Below are positions 41,558 to 49,943 of a stretch of DNA of 64,000 nt, piece after piece. Each line of letters begins with the position of its first letter. Positions within the stretch are counted from its first letter, which is position 1. The DNA comes from Bacillus salacetis (lineage in GTDB: Bacteria > Bacillota > Bacilli > Bacillales > Bacillaceae_B), in NCBI RefSeq assembly GCF_003581585.1, contig NZ_QXIR01000001.1, forward strand, positions 124,001-188,000. The letters run 5' to 3'. The notes under the pieces were generated by a model. It did not search any database. It had not been told where the DNA came from and saw only the letters and a list, made by a program, of their open reading frames with translations. The position numbers and the translations under genes are program-made.

Positions 41558-43240
41558 TTATTTTACAGGGTACAATCGCGGGTTGCAGATAATATTAAAG
41601 TAAGAAACGGATTTCATCTCTCTGTCGAGAATTTGTTCACTCCATGTTTTTTCAATGAAAACCTCTGCTTTGGCACGTTCCCTTTCTCCGCCTCTTGCTG
41701 CTTCGTCTAAACAGATCCAGCTTTCATAGATGGACGTCATGAGGGCGCCGACTTTCTTTGCATGGAATGTCTGAACATCTTCAGATGAGACAGCCACATA
41801 ATCAGTTAGTCCTTCAACCTCTTCCAACCCCTGCAGAACAGGATCTTTCAAAGCGCTTAATGAAACCGGAACTCCCATCAGCCTGTCTTTCATCTCCGCA
41901 ATAAAGAGCTTGTGTGCTTGATGCCGGTTCATTAACCGCAGGATTTCCAAGCCAAGAATATTGGCCGTTCCTTCCCAAACCGTCAGCACTTGTGCATCCC
42001 TCAATAGTCTTGGCAGCACAAAATCTTCAATGAATCCATTCCCGCCGTGCAATTCAATTGCCTCATGGGCAAAGTGAATGGATTGTTCCGCAGTTTCTTT
42101 TTTTAATAACGCAATCAGAAGACGGTTCATTACCATCTCTTTTTCGGAAACAGGCTGCTCGCGGGACATCACTTTATCGAACAACTCTATCAGTGAAAAG
42201 ACTGCACTCGTTTCAATTTCCTGCTTGACCGCCAGATGTGTCAATGTCTCTTTCACCATTGGATACTCGGCAAGCTTTCTACCGAAAGCCTCCCGGTGAA
42301 AAGCATAATTTCGCGCTTCCATATAAGCACGCCTCATGATGCCGATGGATGCGACAGCATTACAGACCCTCGACAGGTTGAGGGCTTCCATCATATAGTG
42401 GATCTCTTTGGAAGGTTCCCCGACAAGGAATGCCTCCGCTCCTTCAAATTCGACTTCAGCGGAAGGAACAGCACGGACACCAAGTTTGTCTTTCAATCTT
42501 CTGATTTTGATGCCATTCAGTTTGCCGTCTTCCTTTCTCCAAGGAACCGCAAACAGACTCAATCCCTTTGTACCCGGCTTGGCCCCTTCCATCCTTGCGA
42601 GTACCATTGCCACTCCGCACATTCCCGAGTTGGACGCAAAGTACTTTTCACCGAAAAGCTTGTAACTGTCCCCTGTCAGGACAGCTTTGGTATCATTGGC
42701 ACCGACATCCGATCCCCCCTGCCGCTCCGTCAGAAACGTGGCTCCTTCATACAATTCCGTTTCCCCTGTTGATAAGACATGCGGCAGGAAACGCTCCCTG
42801 ATTTCATCACTTGCATAGTGTTCCAACAAATAAGCGGCTGCCATAGTGAGGGTAACGGGACAGTAGAAGCCAGGTTCTGACTGCGACAGTAAATATCCCT
42901 GGGCATAGGAATAGAGATAGTTCCCTTTTCGCCCGAGTTCCGGAATCTGTTTATGGATATAGCCGACAATCCCCTTGTTATAGGTTTCCTTGACCGTTTG
43001 TTTATACCCTTCGTTCACCCAGATTTCTGAGATATCCTCACCGAAGCGGTCATATTTAATCAGGCGCGGCTGGCCTTCACGGTCTGTGTGGACAGCCCGT
43101 TCATCAATCTCCCCTGCGCACATCCTGCCGAACTCCCCCAGTTCCCTATCGGCCCACTCTCTCATATCGTCAGCGAGCAAACTATTGATCAGGTTGATAA
43201 AATGAGGGTCCTCCAGGTAAAAGTTTTCGATTTTTTTCAT
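41558..43240 (-). CDS. AidB-like acyl-CoA dehydrogenase
   Basis: A 560-aa flavoprotein of the acyl-CoA dehydrogenase superfamily, closest in layout to the AidB/adaptive-response type: LTERQGGSDVGANDTKA, an Arg-rich MRRAYMEARNYAFHREAFGRKLAEYP, ELHGGNGFIEDFVLPRLLRDAQVLTVWEGTANILGLE. It is encoded with an acyl-CoA ligase and a MerR regulator, so the physiological role is more likely acyl-CoA catabolism than DNA repair. The gene overlaps the ligase stop by 4 bp. GTGAGGTTATAAA precedes the ATG. Confidence 0.85.
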   Translation of the reverse strand: MKKIENFYLEDPHFINLINSLLADDMREWADRELGEFGRMCAGEIDERAVHTDREGQPRLIKYDRFGEDISEIWVNEGYKQTVKETYNKGIVGYIHKQIPELGRKGNYLYSYAQGYLLSQSEPGFYCPVTLTMAAAYLLEHYASDEIRERFLPHVLSTGETELYEGATFLTERQGGSDVGANDTKAVLTGDSYKLFGEKYFASNSGMCGVAMVLARMEGAKPGTKGLSLFAVPWRKEDGKLNGIKIRRLKDKLGVRAVPSAEVEFEGAEAFLVGEPSKEIHYMMEALNLSRVCNAVASIGIMRRAYMEARNYAFHREAFGRKLAEYPMVKETLTHLAVKQEIETSAVFSLIELFDKVMSREQPVSEKEMVMNRLLIALLKKETAEQSIHFAHEAIELHGGNGFIEDFVLPRLLRDAQVLTVWEGTANILGLEILRLMNRHQAHKLFIAEMKDRLMGVPVSLSALKDPVLQGLEEVEGLTDYVAVSSEDVQTFHAKKVGALMTSIYESWICLDEAARGGERERAKAEVFIEKTWSEQILDREMKSVSYFNIICNPRLYPVK

Positions 43241-44763
43241 TTTATAACCTCACTTTTGTGTTCATCTTTTAACACCTGCTTGAGGATCTTGCCGGTGGCA
43301 TTCCGCGGAAGTTCCTTTACCTGTTCATACAGCTTGGGAATTTTATAGCCTGCAAGTTTGCCGGTCAAATAGGTCTGACAGGATTTCTTTACATCTTGAA
43401 ACTCTTCTGTTGAGACGATGAAAGCTTTCACTGTTTCTCCCCATTCCGGATGAGGCACGCCTATGACGGCTGCCTCGGTGATGGCAGGATGAGTAACCAG
43501 CGCTTCTTCCACCTCTTTTGGATAGATATTGACACCTCCGGAAATGATGAGGTCCTTCTTCCTGTCGACAATCCAGATATATCCTTCTTCATCCTTTTTG
43601 GCCAGATCCCCGGTTTTCAGCCACCCGTTATGGAAGGCTTCCTTAGTTCTTTCCGGATCCTTATAATAGCCTTTCATGTTGCCGTCACCATAGAGAAAAA
43701 TTTCCCCGACTTCTCCCTGCGGCACCTCTGCCCCCTCATCATCCGCAATCTTAAATTCCGTTCCCAGGGCACCCCTTCTTCCAATACTGCCGGTATGTTT
43801 TTCATGTTCTTGCGGAAGCAGGAGTGTCCCGGTTGGCCCCGCCTCTGTCAGTCCATATACACAGCATAAGCTTTCTGTTTTGAACTTTTTCTGTATAAAC
43901 TGAACTTCCTGCTTGGAGAGCGGTGCCCCCCCATACACCCAGAATTTCATAGATGATAGATTGAAAGCTTCAATATTTGGCATCTTTGCAGTAAACAAAT
44001 AGGCTACAGGCGCTCCAAAGAAATGAGTGATTCTTTCTTTGTCCACCAATGATAAAAGAGCTTCTGGTGTGAATGCCGGCGAGAGGACATGGACCGCCCC
44101 CACATAGATACCGGCAGCAAGGAATAAATGAAGGGGAGCTGAATGGCTCAAAGGCATCATATGGAGTATCCGGCTCTCCGGTTTCATCTCCATCTCAACA
44201 CACATCATGATGGCGGCGCTTAAGATATTCCTGTATGTAAACAGAACACCTTTAGGCTTACCGGTTGTTCCGGAGGTATAGAGAATAGCAGCTTCGTCAT
44301 CTTCCACGAGGTTGCAGGCAATCGGAATCTCCTTGCCGCTTTCAAGCAGCTGCTGGAAGCTTTTCCATGATTCCAGAGCACTGCCTGTCTTGATTAAAAA
44401 GAGATCTTCATTCTGAATGTGAGACACAGAAGCAAACAGCATCTCATGGACAACAAGAGCTTTGGCATCACTGTGCTCCAGGATATACTGCACTTCTTCT
44501 CCTGCCAATTTGGCATTTATAGGTACAATGATGCCTCCCAGACGCATTACAGAAAAATAGGTGATGACGAATTCCATTGTATTCGGCATATAAAGAACCA
44601 CTTTGTCTCCTGCGTCAATACCCTGCTGTTTTAAAGCAGAGGCAAACTTGTTCACCTGATGATCCAGTTCCCAATAATTCATACGCTGTTCCCCTGAGAT
44701 GACGGCTTCTTGATAAGGATATTTACGGGCATTTCTCTCCAGCAAAGTAGAAATATTCATCAT
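43237..44763 (-). CDS. Acyl-CoA synthetase (AMP-binding)
   Basis: A 508-aa ANL-superfamily ligase that forms acyl-AMP and then acyl-CoA. The P-loop-like motif is ILYTSGTTGKPKGVLFTY at about residue 163; A5, GLTEAGP, lies near 300; A7-A8 cover LKTGDLAKKDEEGYIWIVDRKKDLIISGGVNIYPKEVE; and the catalytic lysine is in NATGKILK near the C-terminus. Chain length is not readable; the operon and LiuR-like box point to branched or medium chains. It overlaps both neighbours by 4 bp (ATGA). Confidence 0.88.
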   Translation of the reverse strand: MMNISTLLERNARKYPYQEAVISGEQRMNYWELDHQVNKFASALKQQGIDAGDKVVLYMPNTMEFVITYFSVMRLGGIIVPINAKLAGEEVQYILEHSDAKALVVHEMLFASVSHIQNEDLFLIKTGSALESWKSFQQLLESGKEIPIACNLVEDDEAAILYTSGTTGKPKGVLFTYRNILSAAIMMCVEMEMKPESRILHMMPLSHSAPLHLFLAAGIYVGAVHVLSPAFTPEALLSLVDKERITHFFGAPVAYLFTAKMPNIEAFNLSSMKFWVYGGAPLSKQEVQFIQKKFKTESLCCVYGLTEAGPTGTLLLPQEHEKHTGSIGRRGALGTEFKIADDEGAEVPQGEVGEIFLYGDGNMKGYYKDPERTKEAFHNGWLKTGDLAKKDEEGYIWIVDRKKDLIISGGVNIYPKEVEEALVTHPAITEAAVIGVPHPEWGETVKAFIVSTEEFQDVKKSCQTYLTGKLAGYKIPKLYEQVKELPRNATGKILKQVLKDEHKSEVIK

Positions 44764-45143
44764 TCATCTCTCCCCAATTGTTCAAGTCTGGTCACAAAAT
44801 CATCTCGCAGCTTCTCCAAATCATGTTTCATCGTCTCAAGCTCATTGATCCGGCCGCTCACCTCCTCGATTTTTTGATTGCCATATTCTATGGTCCTCTC
44901 CAATTGAGCTTTTCCGCTTCGATCCCGGTCAAAAAGATGGATCATTTCTTTGATTTCCTCCAATGAGAAGCCAAAGTTTTTCCCCCGGACGATGAGCTTA
45001 AGACGGGCATATTCTTTTCTCGAATACCTCCTTCTGCCATTCTCATTCCGCCTGGGCGAAATTAGCTGAAGTTCTTCATAGTACCTGATGGTTCTGGTCG
45101 TTATATTAAATTCATCCGCCAGTTGTGATATTGAGTAATTCAT
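44760..45143 (-). CDS. MerR-family regulator (LiuR-like)
   Basis: A 127-aa MerR regulator. The N-terminal wing-helix NYSISQLADEFNITTRTIRYYEELQLISPRRNENGRRRYS is complete, followed by a coiled coil, DRSGKAQLERTIEYGNQKIEEVSGRINELETMKHDLEKL. It has no effector domain with cysteines, so metal sensing is excluded. Proteins with this design control branched-chain amino acid and acyl-CoA catabolism in proteobacteria and bacilli (LiuR). The operator at 45189-45204 sits in its leader, so autoregulation is expected. Confidence 0.85.
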   Translation of the reverse strand: MNYSISQLADEFNITTRTIRYYEELQLISPRRNENGRRRYSRKEYARLKLIVRGKNFGFSLEEIKEMIHLFDRDRSGKAQLERTIEYGNQKIEEVSGRINELETMKHDLEKLRDDFVTRLEQLGRDE

Positions 45144-45188
45144 TTTGCCCCTCTCGAATCTGAATTTTCCAACAATTATATTTTACCA

Positions 45189-45204
45189 TTGACGTTAACG
45201 TAAA
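45189..45204. promoter_or_regulatory. LiuR-like MerR operator
   Basis: TTGACGTTAACGTAAA is a nearly perfect dyad around TTAA, close to the remembered LiuR pattern TTTACGTNNACGTAAA. It lies 45 bp upstream of the MerR start codon. Confidence 0.75.
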
Positions 45205-45227
45205 CTTCAATGATTTTTTAGAACAAA

Positions 45228-45600
45228 AGCGGAAGCACCTTGTTCAGCCCCGACAGGCATAAGACAGGCCGGCGGGAAGGTGGCTCTTTCACCTTCTTGA
45301 CGGATTAGCTTATGACCCCGAGGGGCTAGGGGCTGGAGCTGGATGAACAAAAGCGGAAGCACCTTGTTCAGCCCCGACAGGCATAAGACAGGCCGGCGGG
45401 AAGGTGGCTCTTTCACCTTCTTGACGGATTGGCTTATGACCCCGTGGGGCTAGGGGCTGGAGCTGGATGAACAAAAGCGGAAGCACCTTGTTCAGCCCCG
45501 ACAGGCATTAGACAGGCCGGCGGGAAGTTTCGTGTCCTTTAACCTTGTTGATGGAGCGGCTTAGGACCAATGAGGAAGTTGATGGAGGCGGACTGCAGCT
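45228..45600. repeat. Three 124-bp structured tandem repeats, related to 8281-8818
   Basis: Units start with AGCGGAAGCACC at 45228, 45352 and 45476 (period 124). Units 1 and 2 are nearly identical; unit 3 is diverged and degrades toward 45600. The fold is the same hairpin as at 8.3 kb, but with different bases in the stem: AGCCCC pairs with GGGGCT and AAGGTG pairs with CACCTT. No coding. Confidence 0.9.
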
Positions 45601-45650
45601 TACATTCTAAGTTCCAAAGTTAAGGCCTTTAAGTGATTTCGAAAAATAAA

Positions 45651-45687
45651 AAAACCACCAGCAACCTGTCATCTGCTGGTGGTTTTT
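45651..45687. terminator. Terminator after the 51-aa membrane protein gene
   Basis: AAAACCACCAGCA (45651-45663) pairs with TGCTGGTGGTTTT (45674-45686); A and T runs on both sides. Confidence 0.85.
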
Positions 45688-45731
45688 GCATCAGTATGAA
45701 AATTGATAGGAGCTTACCGAAAATGGCAGCT

Positions 45732-45887
45732 TTACCGCTTCTCCTCATCATGATCAAGGACATGATATTTGCTTTCATCAAAATTTTCGAGATCCTTCTT
45801 TGATTTACGGCGGAATAACAGCACAATGATCAAAGCAGGAATGGCCAGAATGATGTAACCGAAGATCAAATTCATAAAGCCTTCCAT
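45732..45887 (-). CDS. Small membrane protein, 51 aa
   Basis: MEGFMNLIFGYIILAIPALI and IVLLFRRKSKK form one membrane helix, then the charged tail DLENFDESKYHVLDHDEEKR. The tail is cytosolic by the positive-inside rule (RRKSKK). The ATG at 45887 has GAAAGGAAG six bases before; an ATG two codons upstream is too close to it. I know no family. Confidence 0.7.
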   Translation of the reverse strand: MEGFMNLIFGYIILAIPALIIVLLFRRKSKKDLENFDESKYHVLDHDEEKR

Positions 45888-46013
45888 AAACATCTTCCTT
45901 TCAAAAAGTACTTAAGTCCATTATATCTTTTTCAGTGTCAATTCGAAAATCATTGATACGTCCACAAAAAAAGGAACGTATCCCGGCAGGACCGCACCTC
46001 TCCATTCATTGAT

Positions 46014-46322
46014 CTATTTTTTAAACCGATTGCCTGTATTCATATATACCACCATAAATAGGACGATGCCAATAAACAGGCCGAGTCCCAGACCAAAAAG
46101 CCACTGGATTTCAAGCAGTTCGCTGGCTGGCCATAATAGCATGCACAACGATAATACAAATATCATTTTCCCCATGAATCGGCATAATGCCGGCTCATCA
46201 TACTTTTCTTTCTCCTCTTTCGGCAAAGTATTGTAACCTGCTATCAGGGAAGCCCCTTTTCCGTTCATAAGGAATATCCCGAGGGTAATGAATGCCAGGA
46301 AGAGGATCAAGGTTACAATCAT
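46014..46322 (-). CDS. DUF3784 membrane protein
   Basis: A 102-aa protein with three hydrophobic segments. The DUF3784 motif GKGASLIAGYNTLPKEEKEKYDEPALCRFMGK lies between the first and second. ATG 46322 is preferred over the GTG at 46331, which touches the ribosome site GGAGGG. Function unknown. It follows a 118-aa gene of similar build by 9-19 bp, so the pair is co-expressed. Confidence 0.8.
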   Translation of the reverse strand: MIVTLILFLAFITLGIFLMNGKGASLIAGYNTLPKEEKEKYDEPALCRFMGKMIFVLSLCMLLWPASELLEIQWLFGLGLGLFIGIVLFMVVYMNTGNRFKK

Positions 46323-46340
46323 CGTTATCACCCTCCTGTT

Positions 46341-46697
46341 CTACCAAAATGATTTTGTTGCAAAGAAACCTGTGATGAGGACGGTGGATGCACCGATGAC
46401 CACCATCAGCATACCCTTCGAAGTGTGCTTGGAAAGTTCTGCCCCCTCAATGATCAGCCCCGTGCCGATCAACCCGAATGCAATCATTTTTAGTATGACA
46501 GACTGAAAAGGGATGGAAATAAAAACAAGAAGTGAACCCATTGGCATGAGAATGGCGAAAAGAAGACCAAGAGGATTCCGCAGTTCCCCTTTGAACTTTT
46601 CTTTTTCCTCAGCTGTTAATTTGCTATACTCTTTTCTCGCTGAAGCTGCACCAAAAACAAGGACTAAAACTATACCTATCCCCAAAGCAATATCCAT
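46341..46697 (-). CDS. Hypothetical membrane protein, 118 aa
   Basis: It has four hydrophobic segments and the polar SARKEYSKLTAEEKEKFKGELRNP loop, which parallels the KEEKEKY loop of its DUF3784 neighbour, so the two may be distant relatives. GAGGAGCAGGG precedes the ATG. Function unknown. Confidence 0.7.
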   Translation of the reverse strand: MDIALGIGIVLVLVFGAASARKEYSKLTAEEKEKFKGELRNPLGLLFAILMPMGSLLVFISIPFQSVILKMIAFGLIGTGLIIEGAELSKHTSKGMLMVVIGASTVLITGFFATKSFW

Positions 46698-46769
46698 CCC
46701 TGCTCCTCAATTCTTAATCAAGTTTTTGATTTATTTAAACATATATATCCAAATATAAACACAAAAAAA

Positions 46770-46792
46770 ACTCTCTTAAACCCTAAGAGAGT
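46770..46792 (-). terminator. Terminator of the alkyltransferase-like operon
   Basis: ACTCTCTTA pairs with TAAGAGAGT, followed on the minus strand by TTTTTTTTGTG. It lies three bases beyond the MGMT-like stop codon. Confidence 0.85.
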
Positions 46793-46795
46793 GCC

Positions 46796-47107
46796 TTAAT
46801 TCTCCGGCTGCCACCGGTATTTTTGAAGGTTGATACCGCCATGAAGGCCGACTTCGACTCCTTCAATCTCCAGGTTCAACCGCTGCTCTTCAAAAGCTTC
46901 CTCGTCTTGAAGAGCGATCTGTCCCTTTGCATTGATTACCCTGTGCCAGGGCAGATTGTGCTTCCAGCTCATGGAATGGAGGATCCTGACTACCTGGCGG
47001 GCAGCACGAGGACTTCCGGCCAATCCGGCAATCTGTCCATAAGTCATGACCCGTCCCCGGGGGATGCGTTTAATAATTTCTACAACTTCTTTGGTAAAAG
47101 GTGTCAT
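46796..47107 (-). CDS. Alkyltransferase-like protein (ATL, MGMT family without the active cysteine)
   Basis: A 103-aa MGMT-fold protein with the winged-helix part VMTYGQIAGLAGSPRAARQVVRIL and the arginine finger. The alkyl-accepting PCHRV of repair methyltransferases is PWHRV here, so the reactive Cys is replaced by Trp. Such ATL proteins bind O6-alkylguanine and hand it to nucleotide excision repair. GTAAGGAGTTCTTTCC precedes the ATG. It lies 13 bp after the soluble acyltransferase gene. Confidence 0.88.
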   Translation of the reverse strand: MTPFTKEVVEIIKRIPRGRVMTYGQIAGLAGSPRAARQVVRILHSMSWKHNLPWHRVINAKGQIALQDEEAFEEQRLNLEIEGVEVGLHGGINLQKYRWQPEN

Positions 47108-47119
47108 GGAAAGAACTCC

Positions 47120-48184
47120 TTACAATTTTTCGGGAAACTTATTCAAACGCGGTTTACCATTTATCAGCAACATCACCTGCATGAAGGCAATCGGAAGAAG
47201 GGTCTTCTTGTAAGCCAGATATTTTGGCTCCCAGGTGGTTGAAAATTTGTCCTTGAACTCCTTCAATCCCCTGAAGTTATAAAGGGAATTTCCATATTGG
47301 TAGGCAAGCCCGATGATCTTTTCGCTGGTAAAGGCATGGCTGCAGTTTCCGACATTGGAAAGCGGCGACATCCCCAGACTGCAGATTTCATAGCCTTGAG
47401 CCTTTGCCCAGTTGAAGATATAAATAAACAGGACATCCATGGTTCCATTGGGGCTTTCCGAAACCTTCCTCATTAGATCGATACTAAGAGTATCCTTAAA
47501 GTTAGTGGCCAGTGTAGAAAAGGCAATCATCTGTCCTTCAGAGTCCCTCAGTACGGCAATTGGAAACCTGCTTACATAATCTTCCCTGAAAGAAGCAACC
47601 GAGAACTCTTTTTCCTTCTGGTTTCCAAGCCATGATTTCGAAACCAGGTTAATCTCACTTAACAGCTGCTGGCTGAACGGAGGCTTGATGACCTCAAAAT
47701 AGAAGCCCTCCCGATTGAATTTATTCATGCTCGTCCGCAGCTTTGCGTTCTGCTTCCCTTCCAGTGTAAATCTTCCGAGGTCTACCCGGCCTTCCTCACC
47801 CAGCTTTATGAACCTGCAACCAGAGTCATGATAATAGGGCATATACTTGGAGCTGATTTGATAGAAAACAGGTTTCAATCCTTTTTCCCTGCTATACTCA
47901 CAGAATTCCTTAATTGAACCCTTGATATTTTCTTCAATTCCGACCGGGTCTCCCAGTACAATCAATTTATTTGCAAAACGTCGATAAACAATAAAAACCG
48001 TTAGGTCCTTAGTCCAGAAAATCTCCTTATCTTTTAAAAAAGTCAAATGAGTCAAATGACCGCCTCCCCGTACCTGCAGAATCGGAATCATTTGTTCAAA
48101 GTGTCCCTCCAAAGGACATACGGGAGATGCAGTGCCGTCTAAAGACAGCTGTTTCAAGGTATCAATTTGATGATTTTCCAGCAT
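47120..48184 (-). CDS. Soluble LPG-synthase-type (DUF2156, MprF C-terminal domain) protein
   Basis: A 354-aa double-GNAT protein matching the cytosolic C-terminal half of MprF: GDPVGIEENIKGSIKEFCEYSREKGLKPVFYQIS, DLGRFTLEGKQNAKLRTSMNKFNREG, NGTMDVLFIYIFNWAKAQGYEICSLGMSPLSNVG. It has no flippase helices. Such stand-alone forms use aminoacyl-tRNA in some bacteria; the substrate here is not known. CAGGAGGCAATTTC precedes the ATG. Not clearly tied to the downstream ATL gene. Confidence 0.85.
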   Translation of the reverse strand: MLENHQIDTLKQLSLDGTASPVCPLEGHFEQMIPILQVRGGGHLTHLTFLKDKEIFWTKDLTVFIVYRRFANKLIVLGDPVGIEENIKGSIKEFCEYSREKGLKPVFYQISSKYMPYYHDSGCRFIKLGEEGRVDLGRFTLEGKQNAKLRTSMNKFNREGFYFEVIKPPFSQQLLSEINLVSKSWLGNQKEKEFSVASFREDYVSRFPIAVLRDSEGQMIAFSTLATNFKDTLSIDLMRKVSESPNGTMDVLFIYIFNWAKAQGYEICSLGMSPLSNVGNCSHAFTSEKIIGLAYQYGNSLYNFRGLKEFKDKFSTTWEPKYLAYKKTLLPIAFMQVMLLINGKPRLNKFPEKL

Positions 48185-48276
48185 GAAATTGCCTCCTGAT
48201 AGAATTACCTCATTACTATATCATACAGAAGACCCTCATAAGAGAGATTTTTACATAAAATCTTAAACTCAATAAA

Positions 48277-48307
48277 AAGGACTTGCGTTCTGAATACGCA
48301 AGTCCTT
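48277..48307 (-). terminator. Terminator of the aldehyde dehydrogenase gene
   Basis: AAGGACTTGCGT (48277-48288) pairs with ACGCAAGTCCTT (48296-48307), with A-rich sequence on the lower side giving U-rich RNA (TTTTTATTG). Confidence 0.85.
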
Positions 48308-48316
48308 CCAGATGAT

Positions 48317-49777
48317 TTAAAACGGATATTCCCTGTACTCCTTCTGGACAGAAACCCATTTTGTCTGGGTGAACTCTTCTGTCACCCAAGGATTCCCGAA
48401 CCTTCCCATTCCGCTTGATTTCGTACCGCCAAACGGGACGGTCGGGCTGTCGTTGACAGTCTGGTCATTGATATGGGTCATTCCGCTTTCGACTTTAAGG
48501 GCACGTTCTTCTCCCTTTTCCAAATCCGAAGTAAAGATCGCAGAACTTAAGCCGAACTCTGTGTCATTTGCCAATTCGATTGCCTGATCATCCGTTTCTG
48601 CTTTGATGATTGAAACAATCGGAGAGAAAAGTTCCGTTTGGGCAAGCTCGCTCTTATTGTCGACATCTACAAAAATCGTCGGTGTCAGGATATTCCCTTC
48701 ACGCTTTCCTTCCAGTACACATTTAGTTCCGGCTTTCTTCGCTGATTCTATAAACCCAAGCGCCTTTTCGATTTGGCCGTTATTGATCAATGGACCAATC
48801 ACTGTGTTCGGGTCGGTTGGATCACCGTATGGAAGCTGCTTCGTTCTTTCGGTGAATTTCTCTATAAACTCATCATATTTTTCCTCATGCACAATAATCC
48901 GGTTGATGATCATGCAGATCTGCCCCTGATGAATGAATTTCCCAAATATTGCAGCATCTACAGCTCTGTCAACATCCGCATCTGAAAGCACAATGAATGG
49001 GTTATTCCCGCCGAGCTCCAATGCAACTCGTTTCAGCATGCCCCCGGCAATTTTGCCGATGTGCTTGCCAACAGGAGTCGATCCTGTAAAGCTGATGAGC
49101 TGGGAATGAGGCGTTGTCAGCATATCGTCGCCTATCTCTTCAAGATCGGTTACAATGCTGTTGAATACACCTCCAGGGAGCCCTGCTTGTTCAAAGGCCC
49201 TGGCAATGATGGCTCCTCCAGTCAAGCTCGTTTGAATATCCGGTTTATGAACTACTGTATTTCCCAAGGCAATAGCAGGGGCAATCGTTCTCATCGAGAG
49301 GTTCATCGGAAAGTTGAACGGCGAAATGGAAGTAATGACTCCGAGCGGCAGATGATGAACATGGTTCACTTTATTCTCAATCATAGATTCCACTTCCTGG
49401 ACTTCTTCCAGGTGATAAGCCATTTTCGCTGCTTCTCTTGTCAGGCCGATGGTCAGTTCAAGTTCAACATGGGCTTTTACGACATTGCCCCCGGTTTCTT
49501 TTGAGATGATCGGGACAATTTCATCCTTATGCTTTTCTAGATAATCAGCTGCTTTCAGGAGAATCTCTTCTCTTTCCTCCGCAGACGTCCGGCCCCACTC
49601 CTTCTGGGCATCTTTTGCAATCAGAAACGTTTTTTCAAGTTGTTCAGCCGTTGCCAAAGATAAGGTATTGATTACGGAGTCATCATATTTATTCAAATTA
49701 TCAATGGTCCGGCCGCTTTCACCCCTGGTCCACTCACCGTTGATGAAGCTCTTGGTGTACTGTTCAAACTTCTCCAT
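48317..49777 (-). CDS. NAD(P)-dependent aldehyde dehydrogenase
   Basis: A 486-aa ALDH. The NAD site and catalytic residues are FTGSTPVGKHIGKIA, ALELGGNNPF (general base Glu), and GKFIHQGQICM (catalytic Cys near residue 285). NFPMNLSMRTIAPAIALGNTVVHKPD matches the vanillin/benzaldehyde dehydrogenase group (YfmT-like), so aromatic aldehydes are one possibility. GAGAGGAGAATTAAA precedes the ATG. Monocistronic. Confidence 0.88.
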   Translation of the reverse strand: MEKFEQYTKSFINGEWTRGESGRTIDNLNKYDDSVINTLSLATAEQLEKTFLIAKDAQKEWGRTSAEEREEILLKAADYLEKHKDEIVPIISKETGGNVVKAHVELELTIGLTREAAKMAYHLEEVQEVESMIENKVNHVHHLPLGVITSISPFNFPMNLSMRTIAPAIALGNTVVHKPDIQTSLTGGAIIARAFEQAGLPGGVFNSIVTDLEEIGDDMLTTPHSQLISFTGSTPVGKHIGKIAGGMLKRVALELGGNNPFIVLSDADVDRAVDAAIFGKFIHQGQICMIINRIIVHEEKYDEFIEKFTERTKQLPYGDPTDPNTVIGPLINNGQIEKALGFIESAKKAGTKCVLEGKREGNILTPTIFVDVDNKSELAQTELFSPIVSIIKAETDDQAIELANDTEFGLSSAIFTSDLEKGEERALKVESGMTHINDQTVNDSPTVPFGGTKSSGMGRFGNPWVTEEFTQTKWVSVQKEYREYPF

Positions 49778-49880
49778 TTTAATTCTCCTCTCTTTTTTAC
49801 GTGGAATTCTTCTATATAGTAGTGATCTTTTCAGCGACAGAAATTATTTATCCTAAATGATTTTCTATCAAACATAAAGA

Positions 49881-49908
49881 AACCATATTCAGGAAACTGA
49901 ATATGGTT
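49881..49908 (-). terminator. Terminator of the type VII locus transcript
   Basis: AACCATATTCAG pairs with CTGAATATGGTT. On the minus strand it is followed by TCTTTATG. It lies 36 bp after the DUF2207 stop codon. Confidence 0.75.
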
Positions 49909-49943
49909 GATTAAACACTATTTGAATGGGAATGTATAAATGC

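Noticed and set aside
41558-43240. DNA-repair role for the AidB-like dehydrogenase
   Set aside because: The operon context (acyl-CoA ligase, LiuR-like regulator) favours catabolism; sequence alone does not show DNA binding.
45207-45416. Open frame in the 124-bp repeats
   Set aside because: It lies fully inside non-coding repeats and has no ribosome site or conserved sequence.
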